From Streptomyces pactum (GTDB taxonomy: Bacteria > Actinomycetota > Actinomycetes > Streptomycetales > Streptomycetaceae): DNA of 64,000 bases. The DNA is taken from the NCBI RefSeq assembly GCF_016031615.1, contig NZ_JACYXC010000001.1, positions 434,001-498,000 of the forward strand. The letters run 5' to 3'. The notes under the pieces were generated by a model. The model ran no database searches. It was not told where the DNA came from and was given only the letters and a program-made list of their open reading frames with translations. Position 1 is the first letter of the stretch. Each line of letters begins with the position of its first letter. Positions 35,577-44,769 of this stretch are shown here, piece by piece. The position numbers and the translations under genes are program-made.

Positions 35577-38500
35577 CCCAGGACCAAAGCGATCGGTCCG
35601 CCTCGGGGTTCCAACAGGACCTCGACTGGCGGCAGATCGCCGACGCCGTGTGGCTCGCGGTGTGCGAGGCGGGCTCCGCCGCCACCGCCGGTCCGCCGGG
35701 GGCGGCGGAGGCGGCCCGGGACGCGCGCCGGTCCCGGAACCCCTGGGAGCCGGCCCCGCCGCCCGGGGAACCTGCCGGCCGGCGGCCCCTGGCCCGGCCG
35801 GCAGCCCTCCCCGGCCCACCCGGCACCGGCCCGGGTGCCGGTGCGCCGCCGGGGCACCCCGCCCTGCCGGCGGGTGCGGCACCGGTTCCCCCGCGCCGCC
35901 CGTCGTACCCCATCCCACCGCACCGGAGCCCGGCCCGGTGCCCGGTGCCGGGCCGGCCGGGGCCGCGTGGGCGGCACGCCCGGCCGCGGCCACCGGTGGC
36001 GCGGGGCGCGCCTACGGCACCGCCGTACCGGCCGGCCGGCCCGCACCGGGGTCCGGGGACGGCGGCCCGGCGACCGGTGAGCGGGCGTTGGCCCGGGCGC
36101 TCCGGCCGCTGCGGCGCACGGTCCCCTCGGCGGTCCGGGAGGAGATCGACGAGGAGGCGACCGCCGAGCGCGCGGCCCGGCAGGGGCTGTGGCTGCCGGT
36201 GAGCGCGCCGGCCCCGGAGCGGTGGATGGACGCGGTCCTGGTGGTGGACCGGGGCAGTTCGATGGTGGTGTGGCGGCGGACCGCCCGGCAGCTGGCGGCG
36301 GTGCTGGAGCGGGCCGGCGCGTTCCGTACCGTCCGCATCCACCACCTCAGCAGCGACCTGTCCTGGGAGCCGGACCGGCCCGGACCGGCCCGGGGCCGGG
36401 GCCGGGCGGCCGGTCCGCCGTCACCGGTGGACGGCCTGGGGCCGCGGGACCGGCGCGCGGTGCTGGTGCTCACCGACGGGGTGGGCGAGGCGTGGCGGGA
36501 CGGGTCGGCGCGGCGCGCGGTGGCCCGCTGGGCCGGCCGGGCCACCGTCGCGGTCCTCCAGGTGCTCTCGCAGAGCCGGTGGCACAACACCGGGGTGTCG
36601 CCCGAGCGGGTCCGGGTCCGGGTGCCCTACGCCGGAGCGCCGAACGGCAGTTGGGAGCGGGCGCAGGGCGGCCGGTGGCCGGGCGGCCGGCCGCCGGTGC
36701 CGGTGCTGGAGCTGGACGCCCGCTGGGTCCACCGCTGGGCACTGCTGGTCACCCGGCCCGCGCCGCGCGGCCGGGACACCCTGGCGATGCTGCCCGGCCG
36801 GCCGCCGGACCTCGCGCCGCCCGGGCCGGAGCCGTCCGCGCGCGAGCGGGTGCTGCGGTTCCGGGCGACGGCGGCGCCCAGCGCCTTCCGGCTGGCGTCC
36901 CGGCTGGCAGCCGCCCCGCTGAACATCCCGGTGATGGAGTTCGTCCAGCGGATCATGGACGAGCCGGGTGCCGCCCCGGGCGACCTGGCCGAGGTGCTGG
37001 TCGGCGGGCTGCTGCGCACCGTGGGCACCGACCCGCTGGACGAGTCGGCCATCGGCTACGAGTTCCACCCCGGGGTCCGGGAGCTGCTGCTGTCGGCCGG
37101 GCTGCGGGACGAGTCGCTGTACATCCTGCGCAGCGTCCTGGACCGGCTGGGACGGAACTGGAAGCCGCTGCACGTGCTGCGCGACTCGCTCGCCGCGCCG
37201 TCCGCGGCGCCCGCCGACCTCCCGGAGCCGACCGAGCGTCTGCTGCCGTACCTCCGCGTCCAGGAGCAGGTGTACGAGGCGCTGTCCGGGCCGTACCGGG
37301 AGGGCGCCCGGACGCTGCGGGCGCGCGTCGCCGCCCACCGGGCGCTGGGCCGGTCGGACGACCCGCCGACCCAAGGGCGTGACGTGACCGGGGCGGACGC
37401 GGTTGAAGGTTTCCGGCGGGCGGACGGGGCGGTCGCCGTGACCGGTCCCGCTCCCCCGTCCGGCCGGCTGTCCCCTGCTGTCGAGTCACCAGCCGCGCCG
37501 GCGCCCGGCACGCGGGCGGGTGACGCGTATCCGAGAGGAAGTTCCGTGTCCGCGACCGCTGCCCGGTCCCTGCCGGCCGTGGAGAACCGCCGTGCCGGCG
37601 ATCCCCCGGCCATCTGGGGCAACGTACCGCCCCGCAACAACAACTTCACCGGGCGGCAGGCGCTGCTGGACGCCCTGCACGAGCGGCTCGGCAGCGAGGG
37701 CACCGCCGCCGTGCTCCCGGAGGCCCTGCACGGGCTCGGCGGGGTGGGCAAGTCCCAGATCGCCCTGGAGTACGTGCACCAGCACGCCAACGACTACGAC
37801 GCGGTGTGGTGGATCGCGGCCGAGCGCGACGAGCAGATCCGCAACGCGCTGGTGGAGCTGGCCGAGAGCCTGGGGCTCCAGGCGGGTCGCGAGTCCAACG
37901 TCGCGGTGCCGCGGGTGCTCGACGCGCTGCGCACCGGCCGCCCGTGCAAGCACTGGCTGCTGGTCTTCGACAACGCCGAGGACCTGGAGACGGTCCGGCA
38001 GTACTTCCCCTCCGGCGGCCCCGGCCGCATCCTCGTCACCTCGCGGAACGCCCAGTGGTCACGCGCGGCGCGCACCGTGGAGGTGGACGTCTTCGAACGG
38101 TCCGAGAGCGTGGAGCTGCTGCGCCGGCGCGGCCCGGAGCTGCCTCCCGGCCAGGCCGACCGGGTGGCCGAGGCCCTGGGCGACCTGCCGCTGGCGATCG
38201 AGCAGGCCGCCGCGTGGCTGACCGAGACCGGGATGCCGGTCGACGAGTACCTCCAGGTGTTCGAGGACGAGCGGACCGACCTCTCCTCGCGCCGCAGCGA
38301 ACTGCTGGCCGCCGGGGTGCCGGTGGACTACCCCGAGCCGGTCGCGGCGGCCTGGAACATGTCGCTGCGCCGGCTGGCGGAGCACCACCCCGGGGCGCTG
38401 CAACTGCTGTGGATGTGCTCGTTCTTCGCCCCGGAGCCGATCTCGCGCCGGCTGTTCTCCAACGTCCGCGGCGTCTCCCTGTCGCCGGAGCTGTCGGCGG

Positions 38501-40104
38501 TGCTCCAGGACCCGATCAAGCTGGGGCACGCCATCCGGGAGATCGGCCGCTACGCGCTGATCAAGATCAACCACCGCAGCAACACCATCGAGATGCACCG
38601 GCTGGTGCAGGCGGTGCTCATCGGCCAGATGTCCCCGCAGCAGCAGGCCGACATGCGGCACAGCGCCCACCTGCTGCTGGCCCACGGCGACCCCAACGAG
38701 GTGACGGTCCCCAACTGGCCCCGGTACACCGACCTGCTGTCCCATGTGCGGGCCTCGCGGGCGCTGGAGTGCGACGACAAGTGGGTGCGGCAGACGGTCC
38801 GCAACGTCATCCGCTTCCTGTACCTGTGGGGGGACCACGAGGGCGCGCTGGACTTCGGCGGCCAGGTGCTGGAGGCCTGGCGGGAGACGCTGGGCGAGGA
38901 GAGCCTGGAGACCGTGGCGGTGGCCCGGATGGTCGCCCACGCGCTGAACGCCACGGGGAACTTCGCACGCGCCCAGGAGCTGAACGCCCGGACCCTGGAG
39001 CTGCTGCGCGGGACGGTCGGCGACGACCACGAGGACACCCTCGCGGCGTTCGCGTCGGTGGCCCACGACACCCGGCTGCGCGGCGACTACCAGCTGTCGG
39101 TGGAGCTGGAGCACGACCGGTGGCGGCGCTCGATCCGGGTGTTCGGGGACGAGGACCCGTTCACCCTGGGCGCGGCGAACGACTACGCGCTCTCGCTGCG
39201 CTCCGCCGGGGAGTTCGCCCGGGCGCGGGAGCTGACCGAGCAGGCGCGCGAGGCGGCGCTGGTGATCCTCGGCGAGACGTCGCTGACCCGGTTCATGCTG
39301 GAGACCAACCTCTCGATCGACGTCCGGGAGGGCGGCGACTACCTGACCGCGCGCGACATGCAGGAGCTGACCTTCGCCGGGGCGCGGCGGCACGTGCCCA
39401 AGAACGCCCCGGTGTACAGCCTCGCGATGCGCACCCTGGGGGTGGCGCGGCGCAAGGCCGGGGACCACGCGGGCGCGCTGGAGCTGTCCCGGGAGGCACT
39501 GGAGCACTACCGGATGCGGTATTCGGGCCACCATCTGTACACCGCGGTCACGCTGCTCAACCACTCGCTGGACCTGCGGCAGAACGGTGACCCGGGCGGG
39601 GCCCGGGAGGCCGGCCGGGAGAGCCTGGAGGCGCTGCGGTCGCTGCTGGGCGCCCGGCACCCGGCCACGCTCAGCGCGGCCGGCGACCTGGCGGTGACGC
39701 TGCGGCTGCTCGGTGAGACGGAGGCCGCGCTCGCCCTGGACCGGGAGACCTGGCCGGTCCTGGTGGAACGGGTCGGCGCGGACCACCCGGCGGCGCTGTC
39801 GTGCGCGGTCAACCTGGCCAGCGACCACTACACGCTCGGCGACCACGAGCAGGCCCGGCGGCTGGACGCCGAGGCGCTGGACGGCTGCCGGCGGCGGCTG
39901 GGCCCGGAGCATCCGACCACGTTGCAGTGCGCACTCAACCTGGCGGCCGACCTGCGGGCGCTGGGCGAGCGGCAGCAGGCGCAGGAGATGCAGCAGGAGG
40001 CGCTGGCGAAGCTGCGCGAGGTGCTGGGCGAAGGTCATCCGGTGGTGGTGGCGGCGGCCCGGGGGGTCCGCGCGGACATCGACATCGAGGTGTACAGCTT
40101 CTGA
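35573..40104 (+). pseudogene. SAV_2336-type / NB-ARC / TPR protein (FxSxx-COOH system TPR type), frame change in linker
   Basis: The ATG at 35573 overlaps the MoxR stop and opens a good N-terminus (MTQDQSDRSASGFQQDL, then DWRQIADAVWLAV). After a Pro/Ala/Gly linker the coding continues in another frame to 40104; one base missing between about 35870 and 35950 explains it, with a C-run at 35887-35891. Parts: a SAV_2336-like vWA-type domain (WMDAVLVVDRGSSMVVW, about 36220-37100), an NB-ARC STAND NTPase (P-loop GLGGVGKSQ near 37735, Walker B WLLVFDNAED near 37965, RILVTSRN), then at least ten TPR units to the end (about 38860-40060). Total about 1510 residues. Known relatives occur in FxSxx-COOH loci and as sensors in conflict systems. 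If the frame change is a sequencing error, this is an intact gene. Confidence 0.85.
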
Positions 40105-40428
40105 CGGCCGGTCCGGGCGCGGCCCTGCGCCCGGTTCCCGCCGCGTTCCCGGTGCGGTCGGCAAGCCCTGGAGTGGCCGGGAGGCCCCGGCGTGTCCGGG
40201 GTCCCCGGTGCGGTCCGGGGCTGGCGGGTGGCCGGGGCCGCGGTCCCCCGGACCGGCCGGTGCACCCGTCCCCGGGCGTGGGGCGACGCGGCCCCGGGCG
40301 GCCGGTGGTGCGGTCCTCGGGCGTAGGGCAGCGCTCGTGCCCGGCGCCGGCTGGGTCCTCGGTTCGGTGCGGGAGCCCGGGGGTGGCCGGGCGTGCGCCG
40401 GGGCGGCGTGTGTGCCGGGCCGGCGGGT
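40105..40428. other. intergenic region between convergent operons
   Basis: 324 bases between the ends of the NB-ARC/TPR and HEXXH genes. Other than the hairpin at 40113 it holds only GC-rich CCCCGG words; no gene. Confidence 0.5.
40113..40134 (+). terminator. hairpin after the conflict-system operon
   Basis: CCGGGCGC and GCGCCCGG (perfect 8-bp arms) around GGCCCT, 9 bases after the stop codon, followed by TTCCC. Likely the end of the four-gene operon. Confidence 0.6.
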
Positions 40429-42240
40429 TCAGCCGGCGCCGGCCCAGGCGGCCAGCGCCACCGGGTCGGGGGCACCGCCGCCGGTGCGCAGCGCCCGATG
40501 CAGCGCGTACACCGTCTCGGGGCGGCGGCGCAGCGCCCGGCGGGCCGGCCCGTCGGGCAGGGTCAGAGCCAGGCCCGCCCAGGCCGCGGTGTCGTCGGGG
40601 TCCTGCGCCAGCCGGGCGAGGTAGCCGCGCGCCGCCGCCGGATCGTGGGCGGCCCAGTCCCAGTCGGCCCGGGCGCGCAGGTCCCCGTCGCGGGCGGCCC
40701 GCTCGCGACGGGCGGCGGCGCGGTCCGGATCAGCGGCCCACAGCCGGGCCGCGGTGAGCCGGGCGGCCTCCCGGTGGCGGCCGGGGCGCAGGGTGCCGGC
40801 CGGCGGCGGGCCGGGCGGCGCGGCACCGGCCCGCCAGGCCCGGATCCAGGGTCCCAGCCGGCCGGGTGCCGGCCGCAGGTGGTGCAGGCGGTGGAGCAGC
40901 CGGTGGTCGGTGCACAGGTCCTGGGCGGTGCGCAGGGCGGGACCGGGGACCGGCTCGGCGAGCCAGCGGCCCAGCCGCTCCGCGATGCCGTCGAGGAAGC
41001 GCCGGCCGTGAGCGGTGAGGGAGGCGTGGGCCCGCAGGGTGGCGATGCCGTGGGCGGTCTGGGCGCGCCGCAGGGCGAACTCCAGCACCGCGGCGTTCCG
41101 CGCGGCCGGGTCCTGCTCGCGGTGGACGCGGGACTGCCAGAACCCGGTGACCCCGAGGAAGGCGTAGACGCCCTGGAGGATGCCGTACAGCGGGCGGGGG
41201 TCGGTGCGCCACGGCGAGTGGTGGGCCTCCTCCCGGCCGCCGTGGACGAGCGGCACCAGGTCGAGCAGGGCACCGAGCTTGATGTGCTGTGCCTCGTGGA
41301 TGAGTGAGGCGGCGAACACCGCGGCGCCGGGCGGCGGGCTGATCAGGACGCACCCGTACGCGGCCGGCGAGGAGGCGCTGAAGGGTTCGGCGGGGCCGGA
41401 GTAGCGGACCGGCACCAGCGAGGTGCAGCAGGCGGCGACTCCCCCGGGGTCCACGTTGTCCTGCTCGGCGACGAGGGCCCAGGCCCGGGCGAAGTCCCGT
41501 TGCCACCCCCGGGCCTCGGGCGCGCCCAGGCGCTCCGGTGGACCGGGCCGCAGGAAGTCCCGGTAGGGGTCGAGGTCGTCCAGGAGGAGCGTGCAGCGGT
41601 GGCCGGCGTGGTCCGCGGTGAGCCGCCGGAGGGCCTGCCAGCCGGGTGCGTCCCGGCCGAGGTCGGCGGGGAGCTGCACCCGTACCGGCCCGGCGGTGAC
41701 CGCGCGGCGGCCGAAGCGGTCCTGGTGCACCTCGGCGGTGTCGGAGCCGCAGCCGTCCATGCGCGCCAGACCCAGGGCGGGCAGATGCACGGCGCCGGCG
41801 CGGACCGGCACGGACATCCGGAACTCCAGGCCGGCCAGCAGGGCGGCGGAGGCTGCGGTGGCGTGCAGGTACCCGGCCTCCTCCCACAGCGGGGGGCCGT
41901 CGCCGTCCGTGCCGCGCAGCCGGCGCAGGCAGCGCCGGCTCCAGACACCGACCTGCGGGTGGAGCAGCAGCCGGTTCACCGCGGCGGCCCGGCGCCGTTC
42001 GGCCCGGACCAGCAGCCGCCAGGCCTCGGCGGGCGGCGGGAGCGGGCCGGGGAGCGCGGGGTGGCCGGCGGCGAGGTCCACCAGGGCGCGCAGCAGCAGC
42101 ATGGAGCGGGAGCGCTGCCCGGCCGCCAGGGTGGCGATGGTGTCCCGGCCGCCGGTGCCGTACGCGAGGTCCCGGAATTCCTCGGTGGTGATCCGGTGAC
42201 GGGCGGAACCGGCGGGCGGGAGTACGGGCGGACCTGCCAC
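40429..42240 (-). CDS. HEXXH-motif putative peptide-modification protein
   Basis: A protein of about 603 residues. The HExxH motif His-Glu-Ala-Gln-His (SLIHEAQHIKLGALLDL) lies near residues 315-319 and is followed about 22 residues later by HHSPWRTDPRPLYG, a candidate third metal ligand region. This is the layout of the mod_HExxH domain found in FxSxx-COOH peptide loci, sometimes fused to the FxsB radical-SAM enzyme; here no radical-SAM domain is present. Flanking regions are helical and Ala/Arg-rich. The GTG at 42240 is chosen because GGAGGT is 6 bases upstream; a GTG at 42246 would overlap that site. It begins 9 bases after the stop of the small peptide gene, so the two are coupled. Activity (hydrolase or peptide modifier) is not proven. 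Confidence 0.82.
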   Translation of the reverse strand: MAGPPVLPPAGSARHRITTEEFRDLAYGTGGRDTIATLAAGQRSRSMLLLRALVDLAAGHPALPGPLPPPAEAWRLLVRAERRRAAAVNRLLLHPQVGVWSRRCLRRLRGTDGDGPPLWEEAGYLHATAASAALLAGLEFRMSVPVRAGAVHLPALGLARMDGCGSDTAEVHQDRFGRRAVTAGPVRVQLPADLGRDAPGWQALRRLTADHAGHRCTLLLDDLDPYRDFLRPGPPERLGAPEARGWQRDFARAWALVAEQDNVDPGGVAACCTSLVPVRYSGPAEPFSASSPAAYGCVLISPPPGAAVFAASLIHEAQHIKLGALLDLVPLVHGGREEAHHSPWRTDPRPLYGILQGVYAFLGVTGFWQSRVHREQDPAARNAAVLEFALRRAQTAHGIATLRAHASLTAHGRRFLDGIAERLGRWLAEPVPGPALRTAQDLCTDHRLLHRLHHLRPAPGRLGPWIRAWRAGAAPPGPPPAGTLRPGRHREAARLTAARLWAADPDRAAARRERAARDGDLRARADWDWAAHDPAAARGYLARLAQDPDDTAAWAGLALTLPDGPARRALRRRPETVYALHRALRTGGGAPDPVALAAWAGAG

Positions 42241-42249
42241 GGTCACCTC

Positions 42250-42426
42250 CTATTTACAGCTCCCCTCCCCGCTGTCCACGGAAGTCACCAACGCCGGCTG
42301 TGCCTCGACGGCGTCGAGAAGCCGCAGGATTTCGGGGCGGAGCGTTTCGTCGTGGTCCAGGTCCTGGAGCGTCGAAGCCGAGAGGTCCACCAGGTCCGTC
42401 TCGATGCCGGCCGCCGCTCGCTCCAT
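42250..42426 (-). CDS. 58-residue FxSxx-COOH-like precursor peptide without the FxSxx end
   Basis: An ATG at 42426 with AAGGGGGA about 8 bases upstream opens a 58-codon gene. Its N-terminal two thirds (IETDLVDLSASTLQDLD, then HDETLRPEILRLLDAVEA) has the acidic D-L-V-D-L-S...L-x-x-L-D pattern of FxsA-type leader peptides. Instead of a Phe-x-Ser-x-x C-terminus it ends in a Ser/Gly/Cys-rich segment, TSVDSGEGSCK. It is coupled to the HEXXH gene, as expected for precursor and modifier. The link to the FxSxx family is an inference from leader pattern and context; it might instead be a small regulator of the HEXXH protein. Confidence 0.62.
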   Translation of the reverse strand: MERAAAGIETDLVDLSASTLQDLDHDETLRPEILRLLDAVEAQPALVTSVDSGEGSCK

Positions 42427-42813
42427 GACATCGTCCCCCTTTTCGGCTCGCGTCCCGGCTGGTGAGGCGCTTCCATAGTGACCCACCCGCCGATGACGGC
42501 GAAAGGGTGAACACGGCCAGTTGGCGCGGGGCGGCCGAATCACCCTTCGCACCGGTCGCCGGTTTGCCAGGGGCCGGTTGCCACATGAAAAAGGAGAGCA
42601 ATTCCCGGCGGCCGGCGCCGCCGCAATTCGGGAATGTGCCTCCAACCGATGACTTTCCATCAATTCACCGGAACGCCCGGCCGCGCGCCTTCCGCACCGC
42701 GGGCCGGCGAAATACGGCCGGCGCTCCGCGGCCGCGGTCCCCGGGAGGAGCGCCCGGTGCGACCGGCCGCGGCGCGGTGGCGGTGGCGCGGCCGGGCGGG
42801 CCCCGGCCGGGGC
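42427..42813. other. intergenic region upstream of the peptide/HEXXH pair
   Basis: 387 bases. The patch 42565-42680 is less GC-rich and contains ATTCCCG...CGGGAAT (42602-42636), a possible hairpin or operator. The promoter of the peptide gene should lie between here and 42440. On the plus strand an ATG at 42584 opens a short frame, but it has no binding site and no family pattern. Confidence 0.45.
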
Positions 42814-43206
42814 TCAGACGAGGAGACCGGCCCGGGCGCGGGCCCAGGTCCGGGCGGGGTGGAAGACGTCCGCGTGCCAGGTGGTCGAGGACAGCGTGCC
42901 CCTCCCCCGGTACGCGCGCATGATCTCGGCGTGGGGCGGCCAGGCGACGAACCGGTGCAGGGCGGCCTCGTCGCGCCAGACGGCCACGGCACCGCAGCGG
43001 CGGGCGGCGGGGCGCGCCCAGAGCCACATCCCCAGCGCCCCGTCCAGCTCCGGCCAGCCCGCCGCGAGCCGCCGGGCCGCGCGGTACACCCCCGGCAGGT
43101 CCCGGACCCTGGCGAGCGTGAAGTCGGTGACGCTGACCAGGACGGGGCCGTCCCCGCCGTGGTCCGGTCCGGGGGTCCACGACGACCTCAGCAATTTCAT
43201 AAGCAT
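42814..43206 (-). CDS. small ABM-like (dimeric alpha/beta barrel) protein
   Basis: A 130-residue protein whose pattern (VLVSVTDFTLARVRDLPGVYRAARR, then GMWLWARPAARRCGAVAVWRDEAALHRFVAWPPHAEIM) resembles DUF3291/monooxygenase-like ferredoxin-fold proteins, with the conserved WxDExALxxFxxxxxH segment. Start ambiguous between ATGs at 43206 and 43200; neither has a good binding site, so a leaderless mRNA is possible. It is divergent from a MarR regulator across a palindromic operator that overlaps its 5' end, so it is probably the regulated target. Substrate unknown. Confidence 0.75.
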   Translation of the reverse strand: MLMKLLRSSWTPGPDHGGDGPVLVSVTDFTLARVRDLPGVYRAARRLAAGWPELDGALGMWLWARPAARRCGAVAVWRDEAALHRFVAWPPHAEIMRAYRGRGTLSSTTWHADVFHPARTWARARAGLLV

Positions 43207-43232
43207 GTGCTTACGATCTACGTAAGCTTATG
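43198..43232. promoter_or_regulatory. nested palindromic operator of the MarR gene pair
   Basis: Two nested perfect inverted repeats: inner GCTTACG-ATCTA-CGTAAGC (43209-43227) and outer CATAAGC (43198-43204) against GCTTATG (43226-43232). It lies in the 52-bp gap between divergent genes and overlaps the start of the ABM-like gene. AT-rich and exactly the size of MarR sites. It should control both genes. Confidence 0.75.
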
Positions 43233-43258
43233 ATCTGTCAACGGGTACGTTCGTCCGC

Positions 43259-43711
43259 ATGAACGCTGCCGCCGGGAACACGTCCCGCCCCGACCTCGCC
43301 GCCATGGTCGTCCCCCTCGGCCGCGCCCTGATGGCCGCCGAGCAACCGGTCCTGGACGCCCACGGGCTGACCATGTGGGCGTACGCGGTGCTGTCCCACC
43401 TCGACGAGGCACCGCTGCGCACCCAGGCCGCGCTGGCCGAGGCGATCCACGCCGACAAGACGCGGATCATCCCCGTCCTGGACGACCTGGAGTCCCGCGG
43501 GCTGCTGACCCGCCGGCCCGATCCCCAGGACCGCCGGGTGCGCCTGCTCTCCCTCACCCCCGAGGGCCGCCGGCTGCGGGACACCGTCCGAGCCGCCGTC
43601 CAGGAGGGGGAGGAACGGCTGCTCGGACAGGTCCCGCCCGCCGACCGGGAGGCGTTCCTCAGGACCCTGCGCACCCTGTACGAGGCGAGCCGGGGCCGGC
43701 CCGCACGCTGA
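43259..43711 (+). CDS. MarR-family transcriptional regulator
   Basis: A 150-residue winged-helix regulator: WAYAVLSHLDEAPLRTQAALAEAIHADKTRIIPVLDDLESRGLLTRRP covers the DNA-binding helices, and DPQDRRVRLLSLTPEGRR the wing (about residues 35-105). Divergent from the ABM-like gene with a clear operator between, so it is most likely autoregulated and a repressor of that gene. ATG at 43259. The ligand is not known; many relatives sense phenolics or oxidants. Confidence 0.94.
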   Translation: MNAAAGNTSRPDLAAMVVPLGRALMAAEQPVLDAHGLTMWAYAVLSHLDEAPLRTQAALAEAIHADKTRIIPVLDDLESRGLLTRRPDPQDRRVRLLSLTPEGRRLRDTVRAAVQEGEERLLGQVPPADREAFLRTLRTLYEASRGRPAR

Positions 43712-43827
43712 CCGGCCCCCGTTGCACCGCCCGGGCCGGGGCCGACGCTGCGCGAGGCGACCCGGGCCCGGCGGACGGCAGCCGGTGCGCCCGCGCCGGC
43801 CGGCCGGGGCGGGGGCGCGGTAGGTTC

Positions 43828-44731
43828 TGTCCCTTTGGTCAGTGCCGGGTCCGGATGAGAATGCCGGCGAGGTGGAGTGCGGCCTGGTAGGCGATGGCAA
43901 GCTTGTCGGTTCGTGTGGCCAGGCCGCGCCACTGCTTGAGCCGGTTGATGCACCGCTCGACGGCGTTCCGCTGCTTGTATGCCTCGGGGTCGAAGCCGGG
44001 CGGGCGGCCGCCTCGGCGGCCTCGCCGCAGGCGGTGGCCGATCTGGTCCGACGGCTGCGGGATGACCGCTCGGATTCCCCGGCGCCGCAGGTGGCTGCGG
44101 ATGGCGCGGGATGAGTATGCCCGGTCGGCCAGCACCGCCACGGGCCGGGTGCGTGGCCTTCCGGGGCCGCTGCGGGGCACGCGGATGCGGGACATCACCG
44201 TCGCGAAAGCCGGAGGGTCACCGGTCTGGCCTGCGGTGACGGTGAAGGGCAATGGCCGTGCACCGCCGTCCGCGGCCAGATGGACCTTCGCGCTCAGCCC
44301 GCCACGTGAGCGCCCCAGCGCATGATCGGCGGACTCGCCGGACGGGGCCGCCCCCTTTTGCGTGCTCCGGCGGCGTGCTGGTGAGCCCGGACGACGGTGG
44401 AGTCCACCGACACCGTCCCGTCGATGTCGTCGTCGGCGTCCGCCGCTGCCAGGACAGCGGCGAGGATCGCTTACCACGTGCCGTCGAGTGCCCACCTGAT
44501 CAGCCGCTTGTGAGCGGTCCGGAATGGGCCGAGCTCGTCGGGCAGGTCCCGCCAGGGCGAGTTCGTGCGGTACTTCCGCGCGATGGCCTCAAGGGTGCGG
44601 CGACGGTCGGCCCACCGCCGCCCACGGACCGGATCGGCCGGCATCAGCGGCTCGATCCGGTCCCACATCGCATCAGTGATCACTGATCGGACAGGCACAT
44701 CCGATCAACTGCTCAACCCATCGAAGAGACA
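43828..44731 (-). mobile_element. IS5-family insertion sequence, copy A (904 bp)
   Basis: Element ends are inferred from the shared termini: CGAAGAGACA at 44722-44731 and its degenerate partner TGTCCCTTTGG at 43828. In copy B the partner is a perfect TGTCTCTTCG. The length (about 0.9 kb) and two overlapping transposase frames fit the IS427-type branch of IS5. No target duplication could be assigned. Confidence 0.75.
43839..44698 (-). pseudogene. IS5-family DDE transposase, two frames, nonsense-mutated
   Basis: The first frame starts at 44698 (ITDAMWDRIEPLMPADP...ALDGTW) and hits TAA at 44471-44473, where relatives have Glu (GAA). The same frame then continues with the DDE core (DGTVSVDSTVVRAHQHAAGARK). 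It reaches AAAAGGGGG (44351-44359 on the minus strand), where a -1 slip would enter the second frame (KGAAPSGESADHALGRSRGG to RNAVERCINRLKQWRGLATR), ending at 43839. So a programmed frameshift site is present, but the extra stop should inactivate this copy. Confidence 0.82.
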
Positions 44732-44769
44732 CGCGCCAGGGGCCGCCCCGGCCCCGGAGCGCGGCGTCT

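Noticed and set aside
42584..42750. Plus-strand small frame starting MKKESNSRRP
   Set aside because: No ribosome binding site upstream of the ATG, it lies in the probable promoter region of the minus-strand peptide gene, and it shows no family pattern.
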